Positions 1 through 9,120 are shown, counted from the stretch's first letter. The stretch is 62,109 nt of DNA from Sedimentisphaerales bacterium (GCA_016926155.1 JAFGPC010000145.1:1-62109); one strand, 5' to 3'. Numbers and translations: made by a program. Notes: generated by a model from the letters alone, not told the origin.

Positions 1-584
1 GTTCGAGAGTATTCCCAGGCGGGGGTGGAGATATAAATAGCGCCGATCGCTTCATTGCGATTAAAGGGGGCAGGCGATGTCTCAGGATTGTGGCAGGTCA
101 GGCAGGCATCTGTAGCTGATACTATCCGGATGTATTCATTCTGTGCGGGTCGGATATCCAGATTGATCCACCCGTGTTCCTGGCGATCCGGATCGTCAAG
201 GATATCCCGGATCTGCGTTGCGATGGATTTGGATAGTGGTAAAGGACTATCGGGCTTGGCTTTGTCGAAACGAATCCACTGGATCGTTGTCTGGTTAGGA
301 TCTGTGACGACTCCGTTTTCCATAAGTACGGGCAGGCTCTGTCCGTTGCGTCGGTTAATTCGAAAATGATGTTCATACACCGTCTCAGCGACGGCGCGCC
401 CGGCATCAATGGCAATCTTCTGAGTGAGCTTGCCCATCCATAGATAAGGGACCAGCAATGCCACAACCAGGCTTAGAAGAACCGCCGCTCCGAATTGCAA
501 ACGGCACTTCTCGGCAAGACTCAAGGGTTTGAGCCGTAGTTTGTGCAGCAGCTTGTCCGCTTTACGGCGCAGACGACGAAACAT
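1..584 (-). CDS. Membrane sensor with periplasmic heme-c (Tll0287/DUF3365-like) domain, C-terminus missing
   Basis: The gene starts at an ATG at 584 and runs off the left edge, so only about 194 N-terminal residues are visible. A GAGGAAG Shine-Dalgarno lies a few bases before the start. The protein opens with a basic segment, then one membrane helix at about residues 30-50, then an extracytoplasmic domain. That domain contains a CLTCH heme-c attachment motif (C161, C164, H165) followed by a stretch ending in GAIYIS. This layout is that of the DUF3365/Tll0287-like heme sensor that precedes histidine kinase, cyclase or phosphatase modules. The effector part is beyond the window, so the output is unknown. 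The gene lies 40 bases after aspS on the same strand and may share its transcript. The heme attachment site is seen; redox or gas sensing is inferred. Confidence 0.7.
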   Translation of the reverse strand, partial: MFRRLRRKADKLLHKLRLKPLSLAEKCRLQFGAAVLLSLVVALLVPYLWMGKLTQKIAIDAGRAVAETVYEHHFRINRRNGQSLPVLMENGVVTDPNQTTIQWIRFDKAKPDSPLPLSKSIATQIRDILDDPDRQEHGWINLDIRPAQNEYIRIVSATDACLTCHNPETSPAPFNRNEAIGAIYISTPAWEYSR

Positions 585-624
585 GGTTTCTTCCTCGTTC
601 CTGAAGTCGAATCTATTGTCGCAA

Positions 625-2439
625 TCAGGGCCGCTGGGTATCCGAAGGCGTATGCGAATGTTTCTGGACCCGCAGGTTCAGCTCATCGAGCTGCGCCTTA
701 TCCACTTCGCTGGGGGCCTCGGTCAGAAGGCACTGGCCGCGCTGGGTTTTGGGAAACGCGATCACATCGCGGATATTGTCAGTATCGGTTAGGAGCATCA
801 CCATGCGGTCCAATCCAAATGCGATGCCGCCATGAGGCGGGGCACCGTATTCGAGGGCCTTGAGAAAGAAGCCGAAGCGTTCCTGTGCCTGCTGACGTGA
901 AATATTGAGCAGGTCAAAGACTTTGGCTTGAATGGCCGGATCATGGATACGAACACTTCCGCCTCCGATTTCCGATCCGTTGACTACCATGTCGTATGCC
1001 TGGGAACAAATCGAGGCCGGATCAGTATCGAGCTTGGGGATGTCCTGAGGAATCGGTGCCGTAAACGGATGATGCAACGAATCATACCGCTTTTCACCTT
1101 CATTCCATTCAAAGAGAGGAAAATCCACAACCCAGACGAATTCGAATTGGCTGGGCCGGATCAGGCCAAGTTCGTGACCAAGCCGGACGCGAAGCGGCGC
1201 CAGAGCCTTGTTAACGGTAGCTTCCTTATCGGCGACAAACAGCAGAAGATCGCCTTCTTTGGCTTCGAAACGCTGAACAAGTTGTTCCAGTTGTTCGGCG
1301 GAGAAGAACTTGGAAATGCTACTTTTGGGTACTAGGCCGGAACCGTCGTCGCCTTTTTCAACTTTCATCCAAGCCAGTCCTTTGGCCCCGAAGTCGGCGA
1401 TGAAATTGGTCAGGGTCTTCTCGATGTCACTGCGGGAAAACTTGCCGCCGCCGGGAGCACAGAGGCCCTTGACAATACCGCCTTTTTCTATGGTGCCTGT
1501 AAAAACCTTGAATGTACACGCCGCAGCGATGTCACTGATATCCTTGAGTTTCATATCGAAGCGCAGGTCCGGCCGATCAATACCATAGTTATCCATGGCT
1601 TCCTTGTAGCTTATCCTTGGCACAGGCACAGGCAAATTGACATCGAGCACTTCTTTAAAGATGCGAGCGACCAAGCGTTCGTTGACACTTATCACGTCGT
1701 CGGCCTGGACGAAACTCATTTCGACGTCAATCTGCGTGAACTCGGCCTGACGGTCAGCTCGAGGATCTTCATCACGGAAACAGCGGACAATTTGGAAATA
1801 TTTGTCTGTTCCGGCAACCATGAGGATCTGTTTGAAGAGCTGAGGCGATTGGGGCAGGGCGTAAAAAGTCCCTTTATACAACCGGCTGGGCACGAGAAAG
1901 TCGCGAGCCCCTTCGGGTGTACTTTTGCCGAGCATGGGTGTCTCAATCTCCCAGTAACCTTCTTCATCGAAGAAATCGCGAACGATCTTGGCGACCCGGT
2001 GACGGACGCGAAGTTTGTTTTGCATTTCGGGTCGGCGCAGGTCGATGTAACGATGCGTCAATCGCAATTCTTCATTTACTTTTTCGAAAACATCGATATC
2101 AAAAGGCGGCGTTTTGGCCTTGTTCAGAATCTCGATCTTGTCGATGGCGACCTCGATCTGTCCGGTGGCCAGCTTGGGATTTTCCAGCCCCTCACCCCGG
2201 GGCCGGACGACGCCGTGCGCGGCGATAACCCATTCGCAGCGGAGATCCCGGCTGATGCGATGTACTTCTTTCTGTATTTCAGGATTGAAAACGAGTTGCG
2301 TAAGTCCTTCCCGGTCTCGCAAATCGATAAAAACCAGGTTTCCATGGTCGCGGTAGCTGTTGACCCAACCGGACAGGATGACCTGAATCCCGACATCGCT
2401 GAGCCGAAGCTGCCCGCAATTGTGTGTACGTTTGAGCAT
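625..2439 (-). CDS. aspS: Aspartyl-tRNA synthetase
   Basis: This 604-residue class II synthetase charges tRNA-Asp (and possibly tRNA-Asn in a non-discriminating form, which cannot be decided here). Residues 1-105 are the OB-fold anticodon-binding domain. The catalytic core shows motif 2 with FRDEDPRADRQAEFTQID (from about residue 221) and motif 3 with AFGLDRMVMLL near residue 545. A bacterial GAD insertion fills roughly residues 310-410. The open frame extends 151 codons upstream of the chosen ATG, but that part overlaps efp on the other strand and has no family similarity, so the start MLKRTHNCG at 2439 is used. It fits the usual length. A divergent promoter lies at 2491-2519. Confidence 0.96.
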   Translation of the reverse strand: MLKRTHNCGQLRLSDVGIQVILSGWVNSYRDHGNLVFIDLRDREGLTQLVFNPEIQKEVHRISRDLRCEWVIAAHGVVRPRGEGLENPKLATGQIEVAIDKIEILNKAKTPPFDIDVFEKVNEELRLTHRYIDLRRPEMQNKLRVRHRVAKIVRDFFDEEGYWEIETPMLGKSTPEGARDFLVPSRLYKGTFYALPQSPQLFKQILMVAGTDKYFQIVRCFRDEDPRADRQAEFTQIDVEMSFVQADDVISVNERLVARIFKEVLDVNLPVPVPRISYKEAMDNYGIDRPDLRFDMKLKDISDIAAACTFKVFTGTIEKGGIVKGLCAPGGGKFSRSDIEKTLTNFIADFGAKGLAWMKVEKGDDGSGLVPKSSISKFFSAEQLEQLVQRFEAKEGDLLLFVADKEATVNKALAPLRVRLGHELGLIRPSQFEFVWVVDFPLFEWNEGEKRYDSLHHPFTAPIPQDIPKLDTDPASICSQAYDMVVNGSEIGGGSVRIHDPAIQAKVFDLLNISRQQAQERFGFFLKALEYGAPPHGGIAFGLDRMVMLLTDTDNIRDVIAFPKTQRGQCLLTEAPSEVDKAQLDELNLRVQKHSHTPSDTQRP

Positions 2440-2490
2440 ATTTGTACTTTCTAATCCAGAATAACTATTCTTGTGAGGACGAAAACGGAC

Positions 2491-2519
2491 ACTGTAGCGA
2501 AAAAGCGGATATAAGTCAA
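2491..2519 (-). promoter_or_regulatory. Sigma-70-type promoter for aspS
   Basis: On the minus strand TTGACT (2519-2514) and TACAGT (2496-2491) are separated by exactly 17 bases, about 50 bases before the aspS start. It is read by eye against the consensus. Confidence 0.55.
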
Positions 2520-2576
2520 TCCCTCGCCGGCGGATATGGTGTTCTGATTTCCAAACAGGACAGCAGCAGTGGATTC

Positions 2577-2605
2577 TTGACTTCTTTGGGCCATTCTGCG
2601 ATACT
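2577..2605 (+). promoter_or_regulatory. Sigma-70-type promoter for efp-secA
   Basis: TTGACT (2577-2582) and GATACT (2600-2605) are separated by 17 bases and lie about 50 bases before the efp start. Together with the aspS promoter it makes a compact divergent promoter region. Confidence 0.5.
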
Positions 2606-2655
2606 ACCTGGTTTGATAGTAAGACAAGCAAATGAGTCCTGTTCTGGAGTAAGGA

Positions 2656-3210
2656 ATGAAAGCGTCGGATATGAAAAAGGGGATGACCGTCAAAATTGAC
2701 GGAAACCTGTATACAATCGTCGATTATCAGCATGTCAAGCTTGGTAAGGGCGGAGCGGTCTATCAGACCAAATTCAAGGGCCTCAATGACGGATCGATCA
2801 TGGACAAGCGCATCCGGGCCGAGGAAAACATCGAGGATGCCTACCTGGAAAAACGTAATTACGAATATCTGTATTCTTCGCCCGGCGAGCATGTCCTGAT
2901 GGACATGGAAACATATGACCAGATATCATTGGACGATGATGCGTTTGGTGACGGCCCCAAGTATCTCAAACCCAACAGCCAACTCCTGGTCAGTATGTAT
3001 CAGGGCAAGCCGGTTGTGGTTCAGCTTCCCAATACAGTCGATCTGAAAGTAACCGATACGGCTCCGGAGATCAAGGGCGCCACGGCAACCAACCAGTACA
3101 AACCGGCGACGATGGAGACGGGTCTGACAATTCAGGTTCCACCTTTCATCAAGGTCGGCGATCTGGTTCGTGTAGATACGCGCACCGGTGAATACGTCAC
3201 ACGGGCATAA
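2656..3210 (+). CDS. efp: Translation elongation factor P
   Basis: The 184-residue protein has the full three-domain EF-P length and relieves ribosome stalling at polyproline stretches. The N-terminal KOW-like domain carries the loop KLGKGGA; Lys31 is in the position that is post-translationally modified in many bacteria (Lys34 in E. coli), but the usual proline two residues before the glycine is a leucine here. No modification enzyme (EpmA/B, EarP, YmfI) is seen in the window. A GGAG six bases before the ATG at 2656 supports this start over the in-frame ATG 18 bases later. secA follows after 30 bases, so the two are probably co-transcribed. Confidence 0.95.
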   Translation: MKASDMKKGMTVKIDGNLYTIVDYQHVKLGKGGAVYQTKFKGLNDGSIMDKRIRAEENIEDAYLEKRNYEYLYSSPGEHVLMDMETYDQISLDDDAFGDGPKYLKPNSQLLVSMYQGKPVVVQLPNTVDLKVTDTAPEIKGATATNQYKPATMETGLTIQVPPFIKVGDLVRVDTRTGEYVTRA

Positions 3211-3240
3211 CAACAGTCTCAATTCAGACAGGCGGACAGG

Positions 3241-6200
3241 ATGGCCCTGGAAAAAATCGGAAAACTGCTGGTTGGCATTTTCGGCTCAAGGAACGAGCGT
3301 CTGGTCAAGAGCTACATGAATATCGCGATGGAGGCCGTCCGGTTCGAACCGGACATGCAGGGCCTGAGCGATGAACAGCTCAAAGGCAAGACGGCCGAAT
3401 TCAAAACGATGCTGCAGAAAGGCAAGCAACCCGAAGACATCCTGCTTGAGGCGTTTGCCGTTGTTCGGGAAGCGGCTCGGCGCACAGTAAACATGCGGCA
3501 TTTCGATGTGCAACTGGTCGGAGGCAACGTACTCTATGACGGCAAGATTGCCGAGATGGCTACAGGTGAGGGAAAGACCCTGGTCGCCACGCTGGCGGCC
3601 TATCTGGTGCACCTGACCGGACGAAAGGTGCATATCGTCACGGTCAATGACTACCTGGCCAAACGCGACGCCGAATGGATGGGCCCGGTCTACCGGGCAC
3701 TGGGACTGACCGTCGGTGCAATCCAGGCTGATATGGACACGGTGGGTGAAGAAAGACGGCAACAGTATGCCTGCGATATTACCTATGGTACCAACAATGA
3801 GTTCGGCTTTGATTATCTCCGCGACAATATGAAGACTTCCCTGGAACAGATGGTGCAGAGCCCCCTGGAATACGCTATCATCGACGAGGTGGACTCGATC
3901 CTGATCGATGAGGCCAGGACGCCGCTGATCATTTCCGGTCCGGCATATGACGATGTGACCCGTTATAAAAAAGCCGACAGCGTTTCTCGCCAACTCATTC
4001 AACTGCAATCCAGTCGAACCAGGACCAAAAAGCAGATTGAGGAAGCGGAACGAACCCTGGCTACAGCACAGGGGGAACTAAGTGATGCCAAAAAGGCTAA
4101 AGATGGTGTCCGTATTGCCAAGGCGGAAAAACAGATCGAGCAAACCGAAAGTCGGCTTGCCGAAGATCGCGCCATGCTGGAAACAATGACCGAATACTAT
4201 GAAGTCGAGCACGATAAGAAAAGCGTACACCTGACCCATGAAGGCATCGGAGCGGCGCAGGACATTGCGGGAGTAGGCTCGTTCTTTACCGGCTCCAATA
4301 TGGAATGGCCCCATATGCTCGAACAGGCTTTGCGAGCGCATGTCGTATTCGAGCGGGAAAAAGATTATGTCGTGATGGACGGCAAGGTTGTAATTGTCGA
4401 CGAATTTACAGGCCGACTGATGCACGGACGACAATGGTCGGATGGATTGCATCAGGCCGTCGAAGCCAAAGAGACCGTGCAGGTTAAAGAAGAGACACAG
4501 ACACTGGCGACAATCACATTACAGAATTTCTTTAAGCTCTATGGCAGCATAGCGGGCATGACCGGTACGGCAACAACCGAAGCCGATGAGTTTATGAAGA
4601 TTTACAAGCTGGATGTCGTGGCGATTCCCACCAACCGTCCTTGCATTCGTGATGACCGCAACGATCTGGTCTATAAGAGCCTCAAGGAAAAATTCAACGG
4701 TATCGTTGATGATATCTTTGAAGTCCATAACGAAGGCCGTCCCATACTGGTCGGTACCGTCAGTATCGAAAAAAGTGAAGCCCTCTCTGAAGCCCTGAAG
4801 CGCCGGTATGGTCTGGAACATGAAGTACTTAACGCCAAACAACATGAACGAGAGGCCAGTATCGTCGAAAAAGCCGGCCAGCAGCATCAGGGACGGGACG
4901 GAAAGATGCGCGGCAATGTGACCATCGCCACGAATATGGCCGGTCGCGGCACCGATATCAAATTAGGCCCCGGAGTGGCGGATATCGGTGGATTACATAT
5001 TGTCGGTACCGAACGCCACGAGGCCCGTCGGATCGATAACCAGCTTCGGGGCCGTGCCGGGCGGCAGGGTGACGCCGGCTCAAGCCAGTTCTTTGTCAGC
5101 TTTGATGACGATCTGATTCGTTATTTCGCCTCGGAATGGATGCTCAAGATGCTCTCGCGTGTCTGGGCTGAGGAAGGAGCGCCGATTTATGCGCGTCAGT
5201 TAAGTAAGGGCATCGAACGGGCCCAGAAAAAGGTCGAGGAACGCAACTTTGAGATTCGCAAAAGCCTGCTCGAATACGACGAGGTAATGGACTATCAACG
5301 TAAGACCTTTTACGGTCGGCGAAGAAAGATTCTGACTGGCAAAGGGCTCAAGGTGATCATCCAGGACATGGTGGATGCCATGGTCGAGGGCAGTTGTGAA
5401 AACATTCTGTCTGCCGAGTATCCCCAGCGATGCATTTCCGAATGGGCCCGCGGCAATTTTGGCGTGGATCTCGATCCTCGACGGATCCGGAATTTGACCG
5501 CCGAAGAGATCGAGGACCAAATCAAGGAACAGGCACGAAAGAACGCTGAAAATGACATCACCATTTCGCTGGGAGAGTATCTGGAGGATTATGAGGATCC
5601 CAAGAGCTGGAATCTGGATGGATTGTGCCGATGGGCGATGAGCACCTATAGCGCGGGCATTTCGGCAGGCAAGCTGCGTCAGGCCGATCCGGAACAGATT
5701 GAGCATATGATCGTCGAAGCGGCCCAGGAACAAATCGACAAGAAGGATTGTTCGCAACTGACAGAGTTTCTGGACGATGATTTTTCCATACGCACCTTTG
5801 TCCAGTGGGCCAATGCAAAGTTCGATATTCGACTTGCTGTGGAAGATCTTAAAGGGCTTCGCAAGGATCAGGTCCAACAAAAGCTGGCCGAGGCTGTCCA
5901 GGACAAGTATCGACAGCGGGAGATCGAATATCCGGTAGAGTTTGCTATGAGCATGGCCTATGGACCGCAGGGCGCGAACGTGTATGGTTTTCAGGCCCTG
6001 GCCGACTGGGCAAAAAAGCGATATGATGCCAAACTTACGGCCGAAGAACTCCAGGAAATGAAACCACAGAAGGTTTACGAAAAGATTCTGGAGCTGAGCC
6101 GCCGATATCATGATGGCTATCTGGAAGAAGAAGTTCTCGAAAAGATAAAGAACGGTGTCTCAGCGGAAGATCTGGCTGACTGGTCCAATAAACACTTCGA

Positions 6201-6732
6201 ATCCAATTTCACGGCCGACGAACTGTCCGACAGAGAGACGGCTGAAGCCAAAGTACTTAATGCAGCAAGGGAGTTCCTTCGCAAGGAATTGTCCGATCTG
6301 GAGAAGTACGTGCTTCTGCAAATCTACGACAGTGCATGGAAGGACCATCTCTATGCAATGGATCATTTAAAGGAAAGTATCTTCCTGCGGGCCTTTGCCG
6401 AAAAGGATCCGAAGATCGAATATAAACACGAAGGCTACCGCATGTTCAACGAAATGCTCGAAAGCATCGATGATCGTGTGACCGGAACTATCTTCAAGGT
6501 CCGGTTGGATGCCGGTGCCCGTGCGCGAAGCGTGTGGAATGTCAGCCAGACCAAACACGATGAAGTGGGTCAGTTTGCTATGACCGAACGTCAGCGGGCA
6601 GCGGCGACCGCTCCCCAGGGCGAGCAGAAGGTCAAGCCCATTAAACTCGAACAACCCAAAGTCGGTCGTAATGATCCTTGTCCCTGTGGCAGCGGAAAAA
6701 AATACAAAAAATGCTGTGGCAAGAATATATAA
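3241..6732 (+). CDS. secA: Preprotein translocase ATPase SecA, enlarged
   Basis: SecA is the motor that pushes unfolded proteins through SecYEG. This copy is 1163 residues, against about 900 in E. coli. The Walker A ATGEGKT is at residues 107-113, and DEVDSILIDEARTPL follows in the first nucleotide-binding domain. A charged, heptad-like segment at about 250-320 is a predicted coiled-coil insertion. The second motor domain has TNMAGRGTDIKLG. The region between the scaffold helix and the late helical scaffold (residues about 715-1015) holds five copies of a W(A/S)xxxF...L...Y module with tryptophans at 735, 798, 856, 923 and 981. The C-terminus is a SEC-C zinc motif (C1147, C1149, C1158, C1159). 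It follows efp by 30 bases. The identity is certain; the roles of the two insertions are unknown. Confidence 0.97.
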   Translation: MALEKIGKLLVGIFGSRNERLVKSYMNIAMEAVRFEPDMQGLSDEQLKGKTAEFKTMLQKGKQPEDILLEAFAVVREAARRTVNMRHFDVQLVGGNVLYDGKIAEMATGEGKTLVATLAAYLVHLTGRKVHIVTVNDYLAKRDAEWMGPVYRALGLTVGAIQADMDTVGEERRQQYACDITYGTNNEFGFDYLRDNMKTSLEQMVQSPLEYAIIDEVDSILIDEARTPLIISGPAYDDVTRYKKADSVSRQLIQLQSSRTRTKKQIEEAERTLATAQGELSDAKKAKDGVRIAKAEKQIEQTESRLAEDRAMLETMTEYYEVEHDKKSVHLTHEGIGAAQDIAGVGSFFTGSNMEWPHMLEQALRAHVVFEREKDYVVMDGKVVIVDEFTGRLMHGRQWSDGLHQAVEAKETVQVKEETQTLATITLQNFFKLYGSIAGMTGTATTEADEFMKIYKLDVVAIPTNRPCIRDDRNDLVYKSLKEKFNGIVDDIFEVHNEGRPILVGTVSIEKSEALSEALKRRYGLEHEVLNAKQHEREASIVEKAGQQHQGRDGKMRGNVTIATNMAGRGTDIKLGPGVADIGGLHIVGTERHEARRIDNQLRGRAGRQGDAGSSQFFVSFDDDLIRYFASEWMLKMLSRVWAEEGAPIYARQLSKGIERAQKKVEERNFEIRKSLLEYDEVMDYQRKTFYGRRRKILTGKGLKVIIQDMVDAMVEGSCENILSAEYPQRCISEWARGNFGVDLDPRRIRNLTAEEIEDQIKEQARKNAENDITISLGEYLEDYEDPKSWNLDGLCRWAMSTYSAGISAGKLRQADPEQIEHMIVEAAQEQIDKKDCSQLTEFLDDDFSIRTFVQWANAKFDIRLAVEDLKGLRKDQVQQKLAEAVQDKYRQREIEYPVEFAMSMAYGPQGANVYGFQALADWAKKRYDAKLTAEELQEMKPQKVYEKILELSRRYHDGYLEEEVLEKIKNGVSAEDLADWSNKHFESNFTADELSDRETAEAKVLNAAREFLRKELSDLEKYVLLQIYDSAWKDHLYAMDHLKESIFLRAFAEKDPKIEYKHEGYRMFNEMLESIDDRVTGTIFKVRLDAGARARSVWNVSQTKHDEVGQFAMTERQRAAATAPQGEQKVKPIKLEQPKVGRNDPCPCGSGKKYKKCCGKNI

Positions 6733-7248
6733 GCCCTTTCTAACCTCATCCCTGGATGCTTCGGATCAGCAATTCGAAAAATATTGGGAGAGAAAGAAAT
6801 AGGATTATTTTATACTTGAATTTCCTGTAGATAAAAAGAAAACATCAAGCAACCTGAGCTGCCCGATGTTTTCCGGAGGGGAGAAAACTCTTTCTATTCA
6901 TTCATCGGTTATAAACTTAATGATTCTTTAGCAAAAAACCAATCCGGCCGCAATAATCAAAATCGAAAAAACGTCCGATATTTCCATTTATTTTAAAAGC
7001 ATATTGCACAAAATGAGTTGTAAATGGAACATTCAATTTCGCGTAATTATCGCTTTTTTAACCACTTATGACGAAAAACGTTCCTGATTCTGCCTGTCAT
7101 TCTCAGACCTATTCTTTGGGAATTATTTTTAAACTCCATATGTGAAAAAACCTCACAGTCCGGTCTGTGAAATCTCTTAGAAAGCCATAGGACAAGGATA
7201 GATGCCAGATGGATTCGAATGGATTTTATGGGCTGTTTTTTCACTGTA
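6733..7248. other. AT-rich intergenic gap between convergent secA and the 7.2-9.1 kb minus-strand pair
   Basis: This 516-base stretch is noticeably richer in A and T than the flanking genes. It holds one inverted repeat (listed separately). A 65-codon open frame with a GTG at 7244 begins five bases after the upstream minus-strand stop, but it has no convincing ribosome-binding site and an arginine-rich composition, so I do not call it a gene. I see no tRNA or other recognisable feature. Confidence 0.5.
6833..6873 (-). terminator. Weak rho-independent terminator candidate
   Basis: GAAAACATC (6838-6846) pairs perfectly with GATGTTTTC (6865-6873), giving a 9-base-pair stem with an 18-base loop. 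Read on the minus strand the stem is followed by TTTTT, as expected for the end of the tyrS transcript. The stem is AT-rich and the loop long, so it may be inefficient. Confidence 0.35.
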
Positions 7249-7830
7249 TTATCGGACGATAGCTCGTCGAGTTGCGTTTAGAAGTTCTTGTCCCGTCAAT
7301 GCTTCATTGGATGGGGTAGGGAATAATTGTTCTCGACGTAGCACCTCTATATTCTGCTCATAATATTGCTCTACGGCTCCCGCCCCGCCTTCGACCGGAC
7401 CTCTTGTGGAGAATTGGCCATCAAGGAGCCACTGACTGAACTCGTCATCGAATTCGGCCGGATAGATCAGGGCCGTTACATATTGTCCGTCAGGACAATG
7501 GGCCAGATGGACCTTGACCCGACTTGGTGCAGGCGTGCCCGTTGCCCAGGACAGAATCCGCTCAAAATCTTCTATTGCGTTCTGTTCCTCAACAGCATAA
7601 AAGAACATTCCTTTTTCCAGTTGAAACTCCTCCCGACGGATTCCCTTCAATTCCATTGTACCGTCCGGCTGGGCATTATAAACCTTATATACTGAAATGT
7701 CTGTAAATTGCTCACTTTCGAGAAGCTCGGCTACCTCAGCAGCGGTAAATCCCACCCCGCAGTGATCACCGAAATCGACGATGTATAATCCCGTATATTT
7801 ATCCGCGTTCTTAACTTCAGGAAGCTTCAT
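7249..7830 (-). CDS. Uncharacterised 193-residue protein downstream of tyrS
   Basis: I do not recognise this family. The protein has no signal peptide or membrane helix and is acidic, with alternating beta-strand-like and helical segments; it begins MKLPEVKNADKYTGLYIVDF and ends in ALTGQELLNATRRAIVR. It reads like a small cytoplasmic alpha/beta protein. The frame opens at 7842, but the second ATG at 7830 has GAGGGA at good spacing and the first has none, so 7830 is chosen. It lies 24 bases after tyrS on the same strand and is probably co-transcribed with it. Codon use resembles its neighbours, which supports a real gene. Confidence 0.6.
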   Translation of the reverse strand: MKLPEVKNADKYTGLYIVDFGDHCGVGFTAAEVAELLESEQFTDISVYKVYNAQPDGTMELKGIRREEFQLEKGMFFYAVEEQNAIEDFERILSWATGTPAPSRVKVHLAHCPDGQYVTALIYPAEFDDEFSQWLLDGQFSTRGPVEGGAGAVEQYYEQNIEVLRREQLFPTPSNEALTGQELLNATRRAIVR

Positions 7831-7854
7831 GGAGTCCCTCATGGAACTTAGGTT

Positions 7855-9060
7855 TTATTTGACGATTAATCTGGCAAACTTTCGCTTTCCGACTTGAATA
7901 ACAACGCCATCTGATGGGGTAATTTTAGCATTTGGATCTTGTGCTTTCTCACCATCAATTCTTACACCACCACTTCTCACCATTCGTTTAGCTTCACTAC
8001 TACTCAATCCAAAGCAGGTAGTTACAATTGTAGTTGTGGTTGTTGTTCCTGGACCAATAGTTATTACTGGAATCTCATCCGGGAGTTGTTTTTGTGCAAA
8101 AACCTTTTCAAATTCAGCAGCCGCGGCCTCGGCGGCGGATGCATTGTAAAACTGCGACACAATCATTTTACCCAATGTAACTTTGGCCTCTTTGGGATGT
8201 GTTTTTGACGTGTCGGTTAATATAACAATTTTCTCAGTGGGCACATCCGTAAGCAGGGTGAAGTAATTATCCATCAATTCATCCGGAATGCTCATCGTCT
8301 TGCCGAACATGTCTTTGGGGGCGTCGGTGACACCAATATAGTTGCCTTTGGACTTGCTCATCTTTTCCTTGCCGTCCAGCCCGACCAGGATGGGCATGGT
8401 GATCACGATCTGCGGCTCCTGCCCATCCAGCCTCTGCAGATCTCGTCCCACCAGGTTATTGTAAGTCTGGTCCGTGCCTCCCAGTTCGACATCGCTCTTG
8501 ATCATTACCGAATCATACCCCTGCATAAGCGGGTAGAGGAACTCATGGACGCCGATCGGATCCCCCTTTTTATAACGAAGCTCAAATGTGTCCCGCTCCA
8601 GCATTCGTGCGACAGTCATCGAAGCAGTCAGCTTGATGATGTCGGCCAGTTTCAGATCCGCCAGCCATTCGCTGTTATAGCGGATCTCCGCCTTCTCGGG
8701 AGACATGTCAAGAATCTTGCCGGCCTGCTGAAAATAGGTCTCTGCATTGGCCTTGATCTGTTCGGGCCCCAACATGGGGCGGGTTGTGTTCTGTCCGGTC
8801 GGATCGCCGATCCGGGCTGTGTAGTCCCCAATGATCAGTACGGCTTTATGCCCCATATCCTGAAACTGGCGGAGTTTACGCAGTACTACCGTATGCCCCA
8901 GGTGGATATCCGGGGCGGTAGGATCCATACCCAGCTTCACACGAAGCGGTCGGCCTTCCTTGCCGGCTTTGCCCAGACGTTGAGCAAGCTCCTGCTCTGT
9001 AAAGACCTCCACGGTTCCGCGTTTCAGCAACTGCACCTGTTCAAGAATTTCCTGGCTCAT
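7855..9060 (-). CDS. tyrS: Tyrosyl-tRNA synthetase
   Basis: The 401-residue class I enzyme charges tRNA-Tyr. The HIGH-type signature is HLGH (residues 53-56), the tyrosine-pocket segment GGTDQ is near 194-198, and KMSKS is at 233-237. An S4-type RNA-binding domain fills about residues 350-401 (GLSSSEAKRMVRSGGVRIDG). The linker before S4 contains a run of six threonines (about 339-344) followed by more threonines, encoded by a low-complexity ACA/ACC/ACT stretch near 8020-8045. This length and the KMSKS form match the TyrZ-like subgroup more than the E. coli enzyme; that subgroup call is tentative. The ribosome-binding site is AGAGAGCGGG and the promoter is at 9121-9148. Confidence 0.96.
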   Translation of the reverse strand: MSQEILEQVQLLKRGTVEVFTEQELAQRLGKAGKEGRPLRVKLGMDPTAPDIHLGHTVVLRKLRQFQDMGHKAVLIIGDYTARIGDPTGQNTTRPMLGPEQIKANAETYFQQAGKILDMSPEKAEIRYNSEWLADLKLADIIKLTASMTVARMLERDTFELRYKKGDPIGVHEFLYPLMQGYDSVMIKSDVELGGTDQTYNNLVGRDLQRLDGQEPQIVITMPILVGLDGKEKMSKSKGNYIGVTDAPKDMFGKTMSIPDELMDNYFTLLTDVPTEKIVILTDTSKTHPKEAKVTLGKMIVSQFYNASAAEAAAAEFEKVFAQKQLPDEIPVITIGPGTTTTTTIVTTCFGLSSSEAKRMVRSGGVRIDGEKAQDPNAKITPSDGVVIQVGKRKFARLIVK

Positions 9061-9092
9061 CCCGCTCTCTCAAAGATTCTTATTGTTTGTTT

Positions 9093-9120
9093 AAAAAAAG
9101 CTGTACTTGGAAAACACAGC
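9093..9120 (-). terminator. Short hairpin plus T-run between the PPC cluster and tyrS
   Basis: On the minus strand GCTGT pairs with ACAGC across an 11-base loop and is followed by seven T residues. It directly abuts the tyrS -10 box, so transcripts started there would begin inside the stem and escape it, while read-through from the upstream exported-protein cluster would meet the full hairpin. The stem is only five pairs, so efficiency is doubtful. Confidence 0.35.

Noticed and set aside
7047-7244. 65-codon minus-strand frame starting with GTG at 7244
   Set aside because: Although it begins right after the upstream stop, it has no Shine-Dalgarno and an atypical composition.
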